Shown here: in pieces, positions 7,448-14,814 of the stretch
Position numbering within the stretch: the stretch's first letter is position 1
Layout of the letters: each line of letters starts with the position of its first letter
DNA from: CAIXOZ01 sp046091285
Lineage (GTDB): Bacteria > Cyanobacteriota > Cyanobacteriia > PCC-6307 > Cyanobiaceae
Assembly (NCBI GenBank): GCA_046091285.1
Contig: JBJTBH010000251.1
Span: 1-14,925 of the forward strand
DNA length: 14,925 nt
Reading direction: 5' to 3'
Program-made: the position numbers and the translations under genes
The notes under the pieces: generated by a model
What the model saw: the letters and a program-made list of their open reading frames with translations, nothing else
What the model was told of the DNA's origin: nothing
The model's database searches: none

Positions 7448-7804
7448 ATGACTGATTTCAGGACCGCTGGAGACAGCGATCCCCAGACCATGACCCCCCT
7501 GAGCTCCGATCAGCAGTCCCGTCTCGACACCCTGCTGCAAGGGCTCGATCAGCTGGCTTCGGAGCTGGACGGCCATCCGGAAGCCCTGTTGTTGCTGCTG
7601 CGCCAGCTCGAACACCTGCACCGTTCGATTCAGGACGGAACCTTCCGCGGCAGCCTGCCGGCGGATCGCAACCAGCTCTTCAACCTGCTTCAGAACATGG
7701 AGCGCAGCGGCGGCTGGCCCTACATCCCCAGGCTGCAGCTGCGCACCTTCATGGATCTGCTGCAACGCGACGGCGACCCGACGGATCACGCCCTGGCGGC
7801 CTGA
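7448..7804 (+). CDS. Small hypothetical protein, all-helical
   Basis: I do not recognise a named family. The 118-aa protein is soluble, with a polar start and then a mostly helical, leucine-rich body (LDTLLQGLDQLASELDG, ALLLLLRQLEHLHRSIQ). It ends in a compact patch, NRNQLF-like RNQLFNLLQNMERSGGW and PYIPRLQLRTFMDLL, that looks conserved rather than random. No transmembrane segment, signal peptide or cysteine is present. A second ATG at 7490 (MTPLSSDQQSR) would give 104 aa and could be the true start. Its last 56 bp overlap the 3' end of coaBC on the opposite strand. Placement between psbO and coaBC suggests a cyanobacterial housekeeping or photosynthesis-linked role, but that is only context. 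Confidence 0.75.
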   Translation: MTDFRTAGDSDPQTMTPLSSDQQSRLDTLLQGLDQLASELDGHPEALLLLLRQLEHLHRSIQDGTFRGSLPADRNQLFNLLQNMERSGGWPYIPRLQLRTFMDLLQRDGDPTDHALAA

Positions 7805-9110
7805 TCGCCAGCAGGGCATCCAGCAGCTGGTGGGCCACAGCCAGCTTGCCGGCTTCCGCGATGGTCTCCGGGTCGGCACCCACACCGAGCAGCCAGCCCC
7901 GATTGCGCTCGCTGGCGAAGCCACTGCCGGGCTGATCGATCGGATTGACGAACAGCAGATCGCATCCCTTGCGTTGCCATTTGGCCTGACCGGCCGCCAG
8001 GGCATCGCCGCTCTGGGCCGCGAAACCGAGGATCACCTGATCGCTCCAGGGGGGAGCCGAGGATCCCACGGCCCGGGCCTGATCACGGCGCTGCACCAGT
8101 CCCGCCAGAAGATCAGGCACGGCCTGCCAGCCGTCGCCCAGGCTGGCCTCAAGCTCCTGCTTGTTCAGTTTGTGCGCCAGCGGCGTGCGACGGCGATGGT
8201 CGGCGACCGCCGCCGCCATGGCGATCGCCTGCACCTCGGGCTGCAGGCGTTCCAGTGCGGCCTCCATCTCGGCCGCCGTTTCCACCGGGTGGAGCCCCAG
8301 ACCCTCCAGCCACTCAGGCGGGACCTGGAGGGGGCCATGCACCAGCTCCACGCTGGCGCCCCGCAGGCGGGCCGCCTGGGCGATCAGCACCCCCATCCGG
8401 CCGGTGCTGCGGTTGGTGAGGCAACGGGCGGGATCAAGAGGCTCCCGGGTCGGACCGGCGCTCACCAGCAGCCGCAGGCCCCGCCAGTCGCGATGGCAAC
8501 CATGCAGTCGCACCGATTCCAGAGCCAGCTCCAGCAGCTTCGGTTCGACCATGCGACCGTCACCGCGGCGATCACAGGCCAGCAGACCGCGGCCGGGCGC
8601 CAGGGGCAGCACACCCTCCAGATCCTGCAGCTGCTCCCAGTTGCGCACCACGGCAGGCGCGGCCCACATCGCCGTGTTCATCGCCGCCGCCGCAACGACC
8701 GGCGCCTCACAGGCCAGCAGCACACTGGAGAGCAGGTTGTCGGCCAGGCCATGGCTCCAGCGGGCCAGGCTGGTGGCGCTCAGAGGAGCCACCAGCACCA
8801 GCTCCGCCCATTCCGCCAGATCGATGTGCAGCGGCCTCGGCTCGTGATGACTCCACTGGTCGGCATCAAGAGAACAGCGATGGCGGCTGAGGCAGGCGAG
8901 CGCCACGGGTGACACCAGCTGGGCGGCGCTGTCGGTGAGGACGCACCGCACCTCGGCACCGCGCTTGACCAGGGCACTGACCAGCAGGGGGATCTTGACG
9001 GCGGCGATGCTGCCACTGACCCCCACCAGAATCCGGCGACCCGCCAGGGGATCGACGGCCGCAGCAGGGCCGTCAGCAGCGGACGAGGACGGGGAAGAAG
9101 CGGCGATCAA
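7749..9110 (-). CDS. coaBC: Bifunctional phosphopantothenoylcysteine decarboxylase/synthase
   Basis: CoaBC (Dfp) catalyses two coenzyme A steps: CTP-dependent joining of cysteine to 4'-phosphopantothenate (CoaB), then FMN-dependent decarboxylation to 4'-phosphopantetheine (CoaC). The N-terminal flavin domain shows VGVSGSIAAVK near 29-39, catalytic H95 in LHIDLAEWA, AAMNTAMW (142-149) and the active-site Cys179 in LACDRRGDGRM. The C-terminal synthase domain shows SAGPTREPLDP at 217 and TNRSTGRMG (232-240), AVAD at 301-304 and nearby lysines K314/K317. The start is TTG 9110; I found no in-frame ATG or GTG at a sensible place, so the start is uncertain. The last ~18 residues form an Arg/Pro-rich tail that overlaps the opposite-strand gene by 56 bp. 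Confidence 0.96.
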   Translation of the reverse strand: MIAASSPSSSAADGPAAAVDPLAGRRILVGVSGSIAAVKIPLLVSALVKRGAEVRCVLTDSAAQLVSPVALACLSRHRCSLDADQWSHHEPRPLHIDLAEWAELVLVAPLSATSLARWSHGLADNLLSSVLLACEAPVVAAAAMNTAMWAAPAVVRNWEQLQDLEGVLPLAPGRGLLACDRRGDGRMVEPKLLELALESVRLHGCHRDWRGLRLLVSAGPTREPLDPARCLTNRSTGRMGVLIAQAARLRGASVELVHGPLQVPPEWLEGLGLHPVETAAEMEAALERLQPEVQAIAMAAAVADHRRRTPLAHKLNKQELEASLGDGWQAVPDLLAGLVQRRDQARAVGSSAPPWSDQVILGFAAQSGDALAAGQAKWQRKGCDLLFVNPIDQPGSGFASERNRGWLLGVGADPETIAEAGKLAVAHQLLDALLAIRPPGRDPSGRRRVAADP

Positions 9111-9196
9111 GCGGCCCGGAACGCGGAGGAAAGCAACGGCGGCACAGGACTGGACGGGAATGCCCTCAGGCCCATGGGCCAGGGGCGCAGCGGCGC

Positions 9197-9463
9197 TCAG
9201 TCCTCATCGAAGGGTTCCTGATCGACCAGATGCACCCAGGGCGTGACCAGCTCAGGGCGGTGAATCGCCAGGGCTCGCAGCAGATGCCAGTCCTGCAGGC
9301 CATCGAAGGGGGTCGGGTAATCGTCCTCCTCCAGGCGACGGGCCAGGAGCTCGACCTGGGCCTCATCAAAGCCCTCGAGCCGCTCCGGCGTGATCGCCAC
9401 AGACGACTGGGCGCCTGACGGCGGGTTCGGGGAGGAGGCGGATGTTGCGGCGGACTGGGACAC
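9197..9463 (-). CDS. DUF2555-like small cyanobacterial protein
   Basis: The 88-aa product has a low-complexity Ser/Ala/Pro N-terminus and then a conserved-looking domain, with LEGFDEAQVELLARRLEEDD, PFDGLQDWHLLRALA, and an acidic end EPFDED. From memory this matches the small cyanobacterial family DUF2555, which has no known function. The annotated start is GTG 9463; GTG 9400 would remove the low-complexity leader and leave only the domain, so the start is uncertain. It sits upstream of coaBC on the same strand with 86 bp between them and could be in one transcription unit. No membrane segment is visible. Confidence 0.8.
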   Translation of the reverse strand: MSQSAATSASSPNPPSGAQSSVAITPERLEGFDEAQVELLARRLEEDDYPTPFDGLQDWHLLRALAIHRPELVTPWVHLVDQEPFDED

Positions 9464-9521
9464 GAATGGGCTCGCTGACGGCCGACAACGGCAAACTAGC
9501 GATGATAAGTTTCAGAACCGA

Positions 9522-9594
9522 GGGGAATTAGCTCAGCTGGTAGAGCGCTGCGATCGCACCGCAGAGGTCAGGGGTTCGAGTCCCCTATTCTCCA
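9522..9594 (+). tRNA. tRNA-Ala (anticodon CGC)
   Basis: The 73-nt cloverleaf folds completely. The acceptor GGGGAAT pairs with ATTCTCC, including the G3:U70 wobble that identifies alanine tRNAs. The D arm is GCTC/GAGC, the anticodon stem CTGCG/CGCAG encloses loop ATCGCAC, and the T arm AGGGG/CCCCT encloses TTCGAGT. Anticodon CGC reads the GCG alanine codon. The discriminator is A and the 3' CCA is not encoded. It stands alone at the boundary between the core block and the cas operon, a common position for integration of foreign DNA. Confidence 0.97.
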
Positions 9595-10022
9595 TAGCCT
9601 TCTGGGGGTCTCAGAACCCCGGCCTGCACCTGATGTGGGGGTGGAGGCCGAATTCTCCAGCCCCTCGCACCGGGGCCGTCGTCGTGTGGACTGGGGCGAA
9701 CCCGCTGCCCAGGGTTCGACAGCGGCTTCCGGGGCTGCTGCAAGCGCTCCTCGGAGCCCGGTCCGCCTGAATGGGTGGAATGTCTTCTCCCCCAGCCACG
9801 GATCGAACCCGTCACCGCTCCTCCCAGCGCCTCGACAATCAAAGGCAGGGGCCCGGAAGAGGGAACGATGGCCACGACGGGAAGAGGAATCCACCAGATC
9901 ACGGGGCCCAAGACGCCTGAGCGTCACTACACAGCCCCCGACAAAACGAGAGGACCCGCAGAGCCTTGTGCTGCCGATTAACCAGGTCCTGGCTATGCCG
10001 TCGGTGAATCAGTCTGTAGCGG
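9595..10022. other. 428-bp gene-free junction between tRNA-Ala and cas3
   Basis: I see no credible gene on either strand; open frames here are GC-driven, Arg/Pro/Ser-rich and lack family features. A 5-bp stem GGGGT/ACCCC (9605-9620) just after the tRNA could help end its transcript, but no T run follows. Three more stem-loops lie at 9697-9757. No duplicate of the tRNA 3' end is visible, so there is no evidence of an attachment-site pair within the window. The cas promoter should be in the last ~100 bp, but I cannot choose a clear -35/-10 pair. Confidence 0.6.
9697..9757. repeat. Cluster of three adjacent inverted repeats
   Basis: Three stems follow one another: CGAACCC (9697-9703) with GGGTTCG (9712-9718), a perfect 7-bp stem with an 8-nt loop; AGCGGC (9721-9726) with GCTGCT (9734-9739), six pairs with one G-U; and GCTCC (9746-9750) with GGAGC (9753-9757), whose innermost pair cannot form because the loop is too small. 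They could be part of a structured RNA or just reflect high GC. No known RNA family is recognised. Confidence 0.4.
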
Positions 10023-12221
10023 TTGCCCCAACAGTTCTTCCAAGCTGCGGCAGGCTTCGAGCCGCTGCCCTTCCAGCAGGCCTGGATGGAGCTTCCTGCG
10101 GCGCCGATCCGAACCCTGGAAGCGCCCACCGGCCTGGGCAAAACGCTGGCCACCCTGGTGGGCTGGCTCTGGGATCGCCAACAGCAACCGGAGCAGACGC
10201 CGCGGCGGTTGGTGTATCAGCTGCCTTTGCGCACCCTCACCGATCAGATCGCTGCGGAATGCCGGACGGTGATCGGGCGACTTGGCCTGGCTGTGCCGGT
10301 GTACCTGCTGCGAGGCGGCCAGATCGAGAACGACTACGTGGATGCCCTGGCGGCTGATGCGGTGATCGTTGGCACCCTCGATCAGGTGGTGAGCCGGCAG
10401 CTGATGCGGGGCTACTGCTGTTCGCGTTGGAGTTGGCCGCGGCACTTTGCGGCGCTCAACAGCGATGTGCGGGTGGTGGTGGATGAAACCCAACTGCAGG
10501 GCGCGGCGGTACGCACGGCGATCCGGCTGCAAGAGCTGCACCAGCAACACGGCGGGCCATTGCCACGGCAGCTGGTGCTCTGTTCCGCCACCCTCGATCC
10601 GGCGCTGCTGCCGGCAGGAACACCGCGCTTTGGATTGGGTGCTGCGGACTATGCCCATCCGGTGGCACAGCGCAAGATCGGCCGACCCAAGCCGCTCACG
10701 CTGGCCGGGAGCGACGACCCCCTCACCCTGATCCAGAAGGAGCACCAAGAGAACAGCCTCACGCTGGCGGTGCTGAATAAGGTGAAGCGAGCCCAGGAGC
10801 TGGCGGCGGAGCTGAAGGCAAGCGGAATCCCGGTGTTGCTGCTCCACTCGCGTTTTCGCCGGCAGGAACGCCAGGGGATTGAGCAGCAGCTCAAAACTTT
10901 CCGCGGGGTGGTGGTGGCCACGCAGACCGTGGAAGCGGGAGTCGATCTGGATGCCTGGCTGCTGGTGACCGACCTCTGCCCATGGGCCTCATTCGTGCAG
11001 CGGTGCGGCCGGGTGGGGCGGAACAACACCTACGCCGATGCCGCCGTGGTGGTGCTGGAACCAGCCATGGAGTTGCCTTACGAGGCGGCGGAGCTTGAGG
11101 AGACCCGCAGGCGCCTGGCAGGGATCACCGATGTCGGGGTCCGGCACCTGATGGCCATGGAGGCTCCGCCCCAGCCCACCCAGGGGCAACGCCTGGGGGG
11201 TGATGACCTGCGCCTGCTGTTCGACACGCACCCTGTGCTGCAGGACATCGACATCGAGCCCTACGTGCGCGTGGGAGAGATGCGCGATGTGTCGCTGCTG
11301 TGGCGGCAGAGACCAGGAGAAGACATGCCGCCAGCAGGCGAGCTGGAACTCTGCCCGGCGCCGCTGCAGGCCGCGCGGCAGCGGTTCAGCAACGTTTGGG
11401 TGCCACGGGGCGACGGCTGGATCACGATTCCCAGCGCTCAGCTGCGAGTGGGGGATCTGGCGGCAGTGGATTGCGCAACGGGCGGCTATGACGCCCAACG
11501 GGGCTGGGATCCGCTCAGCAGCGAACCCGTGGCTGAGGTGCGCATCGAAGCCGACGGATTGGACCGGGAGGACCGCAGCAGCTTTGGGGTTTCCGTGCCG
11601 GTGACCCTGCCCCAGCACCTGAGCGATGCGGACGCCGAGGCCGGCGATCTCTGTGTGGCGCTGGCGGTTCAAAACGACCTGACTGCTCTGGTGCGGCGGG
11701 CGGCATTACTGCATGACATCGGCAAGGCCCATCCGGTGTTTCAGGCCACGATGCGGGCCAATGGCTGCGATGCCGGCCAGTGGGCCAAGGCGCCGGGATG
11801 GGGCAGCCGCCATGCACGACAGGGGTTCCGCCATGAGGTCGCCTCGGCCCTTGCGGCATGGCAGCAGGGGGAAGAGGAGCTGGTGGTGTACCTGCTGATG
11901 AGCCACCACGGCAAGGTGCGGCAGCGGCTGGAGCCGTTCCCGTGGCAGTCAAGAGATGGTCCGCTGCATGGGGTTGTCGATGGTGAAACGCTGCCGGGTG
12001 TTGATGGCGTGAGCCCAGCGGTGGCGTTACACCATCCGCCAAGGGCATTGGGGCAGGGCTGGCTTCCCCTCTGCCGGCGTCTTCTCACCACCTACGGACC
12101 GTTCCGCCTGGCCTGGCTGGAAGCGGTGGTCCGTGAAGCCGACCAGCGGGCCTCACGCCGCTGGCAGATCAAGGTTCCGTCTCAACATTCCGCCGAACCA
12201 TGCACCACACCATCCGCCTGA
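10023..12221 (+). CDS. cas3: CRISPR-associated helicase-nuclease Cas3, HD domain at C-terminus (type I-G/I-U)
   Basis: Cas3 unwinds and degrades target DNA once Cascade has found it. The 732-aa protein is a superfamily 2 helicase followed by an HD nuclease, the reversed order known for type I-U/I-G Cas3. It shows a Q-like FQQAW near 19-23, Walker A APTGLGKT at ~34-41, DEAH-box variant DETQ at ~154, SAT at ~186, motif V QTVEAGVDLDA at ~300-310 and motif VI QRCGRVGR at ~325-332. The nuclease residues all look intact: His in LPQHLSD, HD in LLHDIGKAHPVF (~563), His in GFRHE, HH in MSHHGKVR and Asp in READQRAS. The start is TTG, two codons after an in-frame stop; the alternative ATG at 10086 would delete the FQQAW region. 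It overlaps cas7 by 22 bp. Confidence 0.95.
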   Translation: MPQQFFQAAAGFEPLPFQQAWMELPAAPIRTLEAPTGLGKTLATLVGWLWDRQQQPEQTPRRLVYQLPLRTLTDQIAAECRTVIGRLGLAVPVYLLRGGQIENDYVDALAADAVIVGTLDQVVSRQLMRGYCCSRWSWPRHFAALNSDVRVVVDETQLQGAAVRTAIRLQELHQQHGGPLPRQLVLCSATLDPALLPAGTPRFGLGAADYAHPVAQRKIGRPKPLTLAGSDDPLTLIQKEHQENSLTLAVLNKVKRAQELAAELKASGIPVLLLHSRFRRQERQGIEQQLKTFRGVVVATQTVEAGVDLDAWLLVTDLCPWASFVQRCGRVGRNNTYADAAVVVLEPAMELPYEAAELEETRRRLAGITDVGVRHLMAMEAPPQPTQGQRLGGDDLRLLFDTHPVLQDIDIEPYVRVGEMRDVSLLWRQRPGEDMPPAGELELCPAPLQAARQRFSNVWVPRGDGWITIPSAQLRVGDLAAVDCATGGYDAQRGWDPLSSEPVAEVRIEADGLDREDRSSFGVSVPVTLPQHLSDADAEAGDLCVALAVQNDLTALVRRAALLHDIGKAHPVFQATMRANGCDAGQWAKAPGWGSRHARQGFRHEVASALAAWQQGEEELVVYLLMSHHGKVRQRLEPFPWQSRDGPLHGVVDGETLPGVDGVSPAVALHHPPRALGQGWLPLCRRLLTTYGPFRLAWLEAVVREADQRASRRWQIKVPSQHSAEPCTTPSA

Positions 12222-13216
12222 AACCGCTCCTTCCCACGTTCGTTCCTGCTGGATTTGTCGATGTGGGACACAGTGTTGTGCGAGAGGCGAGCAGCGGCGA
12301 GAACCTGGTGATCGTCGACTCTGTGCAATCGCTGGCCAACCACCTGGAGGCAACCTTGATCGCGGCGCCCGGCCAGGTGATCAACGGCCTCGAGGCCATG
12401 CCCTACGTGCGTCTTACTGTCACCGACCCAGCTGGCCGTACCCGGAGCACCAGCAGCCTGGAACTGCCCCATCGGCTGGCGTCAGGCTGGTTCTGCAAGG
12501 CCAAGGATCTCAAGCCGTTTCAGGAGGCGTTGGCGAACGACATCCTCGACAACGGAATCGCCGCAGCCACATTTCGCCGCTGCCCCAATTCCCTGCTGCA
12601 TGGCGTGTTCTACAGCCAGCTGGCGGGTCTTGATCCGAACGTGGCGAAGAGTCCCCGCCTGCTGTCGGCGGAAGTGGTGGCGAGGGGTGCGCAATCGATC
12701 AATGACGGAGGTGTTGCCATGGATCCGCTGTTTCCTTCCGGCGATGGTTTTGATGTGGAAGGGTTGGTTGGTGCCAAGGCCAAGGCTGCGGAAGTTGGCG
12801 CCGGTTACATCCTCTACCGACATCAGGCTTTCATCGCCAGGGAGATTGAGCTTTCGGTGTACCTGGCAGAGGGACGGATCAACCGCTTGCCTTTACCAGA
12901 ACCGGCCCGTGATCTATTGCGGCTGCTGGCTCGCACCAAACTGGCCCTGCTGCTGGCCGAACCGTTGGATCTGCGAGCCCACTGCATCTTCCAGGTGGAC
13001 GACCAGGCAGCCCTGCCAACGGAGGTGCAGAACGCTGACGGGCTGATGGCTGATCTAGAAGCGTGCCTGGAAACTTGCCGACAGCAGGGGCTCCTGCTGG
13101 ATCCGCCGCTGACCGAGTTCCAGCTCACCCTCGGGGCGGCCAAGGCGAAGGCAGGGAAAGGCAAGACGAAGGGAGCGGCAACCGCGGCCGTGGACGCCGA
13201 GGACGGAGAGGCGTGA
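12200..13216 (+). CDS. csb1: Cas7-family backbone protein Csb1 (GSU0053 family, type I-G/I-U)
   Basis: Csb1 is the Cas7 RAMP subunit expected to coat the crRNA as the Cascade backbone. The 338-aa product has the family's opening pattern: a short beta strand RLKPLLPTFVPAGFVDVGHS, then IVDSVQSLANHLEAT, matching the (V)ESxQSxANRLE hallmark of GSU0053-type proteins. The HGVFYSQLAG and SPRLLSAEVVARGA stretches are also typical. The last ~28 residues form a Lys/Ala-rich low-complexity tail (KAKAGKGKTKGAA), probably flexible. The start ATG lies inside cas3 (22-bp overlap), and its stop overlaps the csb2 start as TGATG, so the three genes form one coupled operon. Confidence 0.92.
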   Translation: MHHTIRLKPLLPTFVPAGFVDVGHSVVREASSGENLVIVDSVQSLANHLEATLIAAPGQVINGLEAMPYVRLTVTDPAGRTRSTSSLELPHRLASGWFCKAKDLKPFQEALANDILDNGIAAATFRRCPNSLLHGVFYSQLAGLDPNVAKSPRLLSAEVVARGAQSINDGGVAMDPLFPSGDGFDVEGLVGAKAKAAEVGAGYILYRHQAFIAREIELSVYLAEGRINRLPLPEPARDLLRLLARTKLALLLAEPLDLRAHCIFQVDDQAALPTEVQNADGLMADLEACLETCRQQGLLLDPPLTEFQLTLGAAKAKAGKGKTKGAATAAVDAEDGEA

Positions 13217-14634
13217 TGGCCACCACCCTGCGCATCACCCTGCTGTCCGGCCGCTACGGCGCCACACCATGGGACCGCAGCGAATTTGAAGGGCAGGTGG
13301 AGTACCCGCCATCGCCCTGGCGTCTGCTGCGGGCGGTGCTGCATGGGGCGTTCCTGTTATCGGCCGAGCGCAACCAGCTGCCAGGCGGCGCAGCGGAGCT
13401 GGTGGAGACCCTGGCCGGCAACCCACCCAGCTATCACCTGCCGTTTGGGGAGTACGGGCAGATCCGTGGCTTCCGCCCCGTTTATGGCTGTGAGCCGGTG
13501 CCGCCCCTGGCCACGTACGACAGCGGTTACAGCCACTCCAAAGGCAAACGCCGCTCCTTCATCGATTCCTTCCTGCAGCTGGGAGCCGGCGCGGCGATCC
13601 ATGTGAGCTGGCCTGTGGACCTGACGCCGGAACAACGGAACCTGCTGAGCGACTGCCTGGCGGGCCTCAGTTATCTGGGCCGGGCCGAGTATCCGGCGCT
13701 ATGGCAGCTGGTACCAGGGATGCCGGAGGCGAACTGCCGGCCGGATGCGGCGGGCACGTTGAAGGTGTTGGGGTGCGGTGGGGAGGATGTGGTGGCCGAG
13801 CTTCTGCTCAACCCGCAGGACGCCAGGCAGGAAGGAAGGCCCGCGTTACCAGGGCAGGAGTGGCTGAGTTACCGGTACTGTCCGGATCGGCCGGCGCCAC
13901 GGCTTGGTGGGGCAGAGGCTCCGGAGGTGAACAGGGCGCTGTTCGCCTTCCTAGCGCCGTATCCGATCCCCGCCACGGCAGGATTGGCCTGGACGGATCG
14001 ACTGCATCGCGCCCTACTGCGCAAAGCGCCGGCCTCCGCCCTGTTTTCAGGGATGGCCGGTGGCCAGCCCCTGGGGGAAGACCAGCGGGCCTGGTACCGC
14101 TGGCATGAGCAGGAGGGTTGGATCTCTGCTCTGGAGGTGACCAGCCCCCAACCCTTCACCGAGGCGGAGCTGCAGGCGATCCAGACCCTCCAACGGCTGT
14201 ATGCCACCGGCGGCGTGGAGGTGCCGCTGCGGCTGATGCGCCTGGATGCGATGCCGCCCAGCCAGAGCTGCCACCTAGTGACGGCAACACCGATGCTCCT
14301 CTACACAACCCCACGCGACGGGAAGCTGCAACGCCATCCTGCGGGCCAGGCCATTCAGAGCTTGTTGTGGGGTCTTGGCGAACAGGGGAAACTGAACCCC
14401 GCCCTGTTTCAGCTGCAGAACGAGTCGGTGATTGTGGAGCATCCAGCGCACGGCATGATCCGGGCGCAGATGGTGGAGGTGATCGAGCAGCCGCGAACCA
14501 CGGGGCGCGGCGAGCGCAAGGCGGCATCGAGCCTGGCGTTTCATGTGGAACTGCGCGCCGAGCAACCATTGCCCGCGCTGGGTGTGGGGTGGGGACGGCA
14601 TTTCGGCGCCGGACGACTGGTGGTGGTGGCATGA
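13216..14634 (+). CDS. csb2: Cas5-Cas6 fusion Csb2 (GSU0054 family, type I-G/I-U)
   Basis: Csb2 combines a Cas5 domain (cap of the crRNA 5' end) with a Cas6 domain (pre-crRNA endonuclease). The 472-aa protein starts at ATG 13216, overlapping the cas7 stop, with GGAGAGG just upstream as the best ribosome site of the operon. The N-terminus has the family hallmark GRYGATPWDRSEFEGQVEYP followed by PSPWRLLRAVLHGAF. The C-terminus LGVGWGRHFGAGRLVVV is the Gly-rich Cas6/RAMP loop with its His. TDRLHRALLRK lies mid-protein. The central region that I recall as His- and Asp-rich in canonical Csb2 (GH-HA-HYLP-type) reads EDQRAWYRWHEQEGWISALE here, so this is a divergent member. A frame open upstream to 13063 is inside cas7 and not part of the gene. 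Confidence 0.9.
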   Translation: MATTLRITLLSGRYGATPWDRSEFEGQVEYPPSPWRLLRAVLHGAFLLSAERNQLPGGAAELVETLAGNPPSYHLPFGEYGQIRGFRPVYGCEPVPPLATYDSGYSHSKGKRRSFIDSFLQLGAGAAIHVSWPVDLTPEQRNLLSDCLAGLSYLGRAEYPALWQLVPGMPEANCRPDAAGTLKVLGCGGEDVVAELLLNPQDARQEGRPALPGQEWLSYRYCPDRPAPRLGGAEAPEVNRALFAFLAPYPIPATAGLAWTDRLHRALLRKAPASALFSGMAGGQPLGEDQRAWYRWHEQEGWISALEVTSPQPFTEAELQAIQTLQRLYATGGVEVPLRLMRLDAMPPSQSCHLVTATPMLLYTTPRDGKLQRHPAGQAIQSLLWGLGEQGKLNPALFQLQNESVIVEHPAHGMIRAQMVEVIEQPRTTGRGERKAASSLAFHVELRAEQPLPALGVGWGRHFGAGRLVVVA

Positions 14635-14780
14635 GCGCGCATCCCCTGGATTCGCCAAGATCCCCGGTGATTCCGTTGCGCTGCGCGCTCCATTGCGGCG
14701 CAAGCGACCTGGGCTGGTTCAGCTGGGTGGAACAGCATCAGCACGGCAGCCATGGAGGAGCTGCGCGCGATCCGCCCTGA
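14631..14780 (+). CDS. 49-codon ORF, possible cas4-cas1 remnant
   Basis: An ATG overlapping the csb2 stop (ATGA, 14631-14634) opens 49 codons reading MSAHPLDSPRSPVIPLRCAL, then HCGASDLGWFSWVEQHQHGS and a short basic end. The 4-bp stop-start overlap is what one expects for a following operon gene. In type I-G loci that gene is often a cas4-cas1 fusion, whose N-terminus, as I recall it, has an IP-(V/A)R segment, a YCPR motif and an (L/W)F-x-WV(E/Q) segment. Here IPLR and WFSWVE are present in order but the cysteine-containing YCPR is not, and the frame stops 34 bp before the first repeat. It may be a decayed gene start, a tiny real peptide, or leader sequence open by chance. Confidence 0.35.
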   Translation: MSAHPLDSPRSPVIPLRCALHCGASDLGWFSWVEQHQHGSHGGAARDPP

Positions 14781-14814
14781 GAGCCCCTGCACCGCAGCGG
14801 ATCTGAGGGCCAGA
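14635..14814 (+). promoter_or_regulatory. Presumed CRISPR leader
   Basis: Repeats ending in GAAAC normally have that end 3' in the crRNA precursor, which puts the leader on the left, between csb2 and the first repeat. The 180 bp are GC-rich, with no AT-rich tract and no clear promoter. The array may therefore be read through from the cas operon. Part of this stretch is also the 49-codon ORF. Confidence 0.35.

Noticed and set aside
7830..8912. 360-codon plus-strand frame opposite coaBC
   Set aside because: Gln/His/Gly-rich shadow frame opposite a clear CoaBC with all motifs in place.
9795..9825. GGTTCGATCC-like T-arm on the minus strand, considered as a second tRNA
   Set aside because: The flanking bases do not form a T stem, and no acceptor, D or anticodon arms can be built around it.
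9635..10357. 240-codon plus-strand frame spanning the tRNA-cas3 gap
   Set aside because: Low-complexity Arg/Pro/Ser translation that runs into cas3 in the wrong frame; no start context or family similarity.
9993..10847. 284-codon minus-strand frame opposite the start of cas3
   Set aside because: Shadow of cas3, whose Walker A and DEAH-box motifs are on the plus strand.
13063..13215. 51-codon upstream extension of csb2
   Set aside because: It lies wholly inside cas7 in another frame; the family's N-terminus begins at the ATG 13216 that overlaps the cas7 stop.
14655..14685. GGTGATTCC in the leader shared with the repeat centre, considered as a degenerate repeat
   Set aside because: Only nine bases match; flanks on both sides do not follow the repeat and the palindrome is absent.
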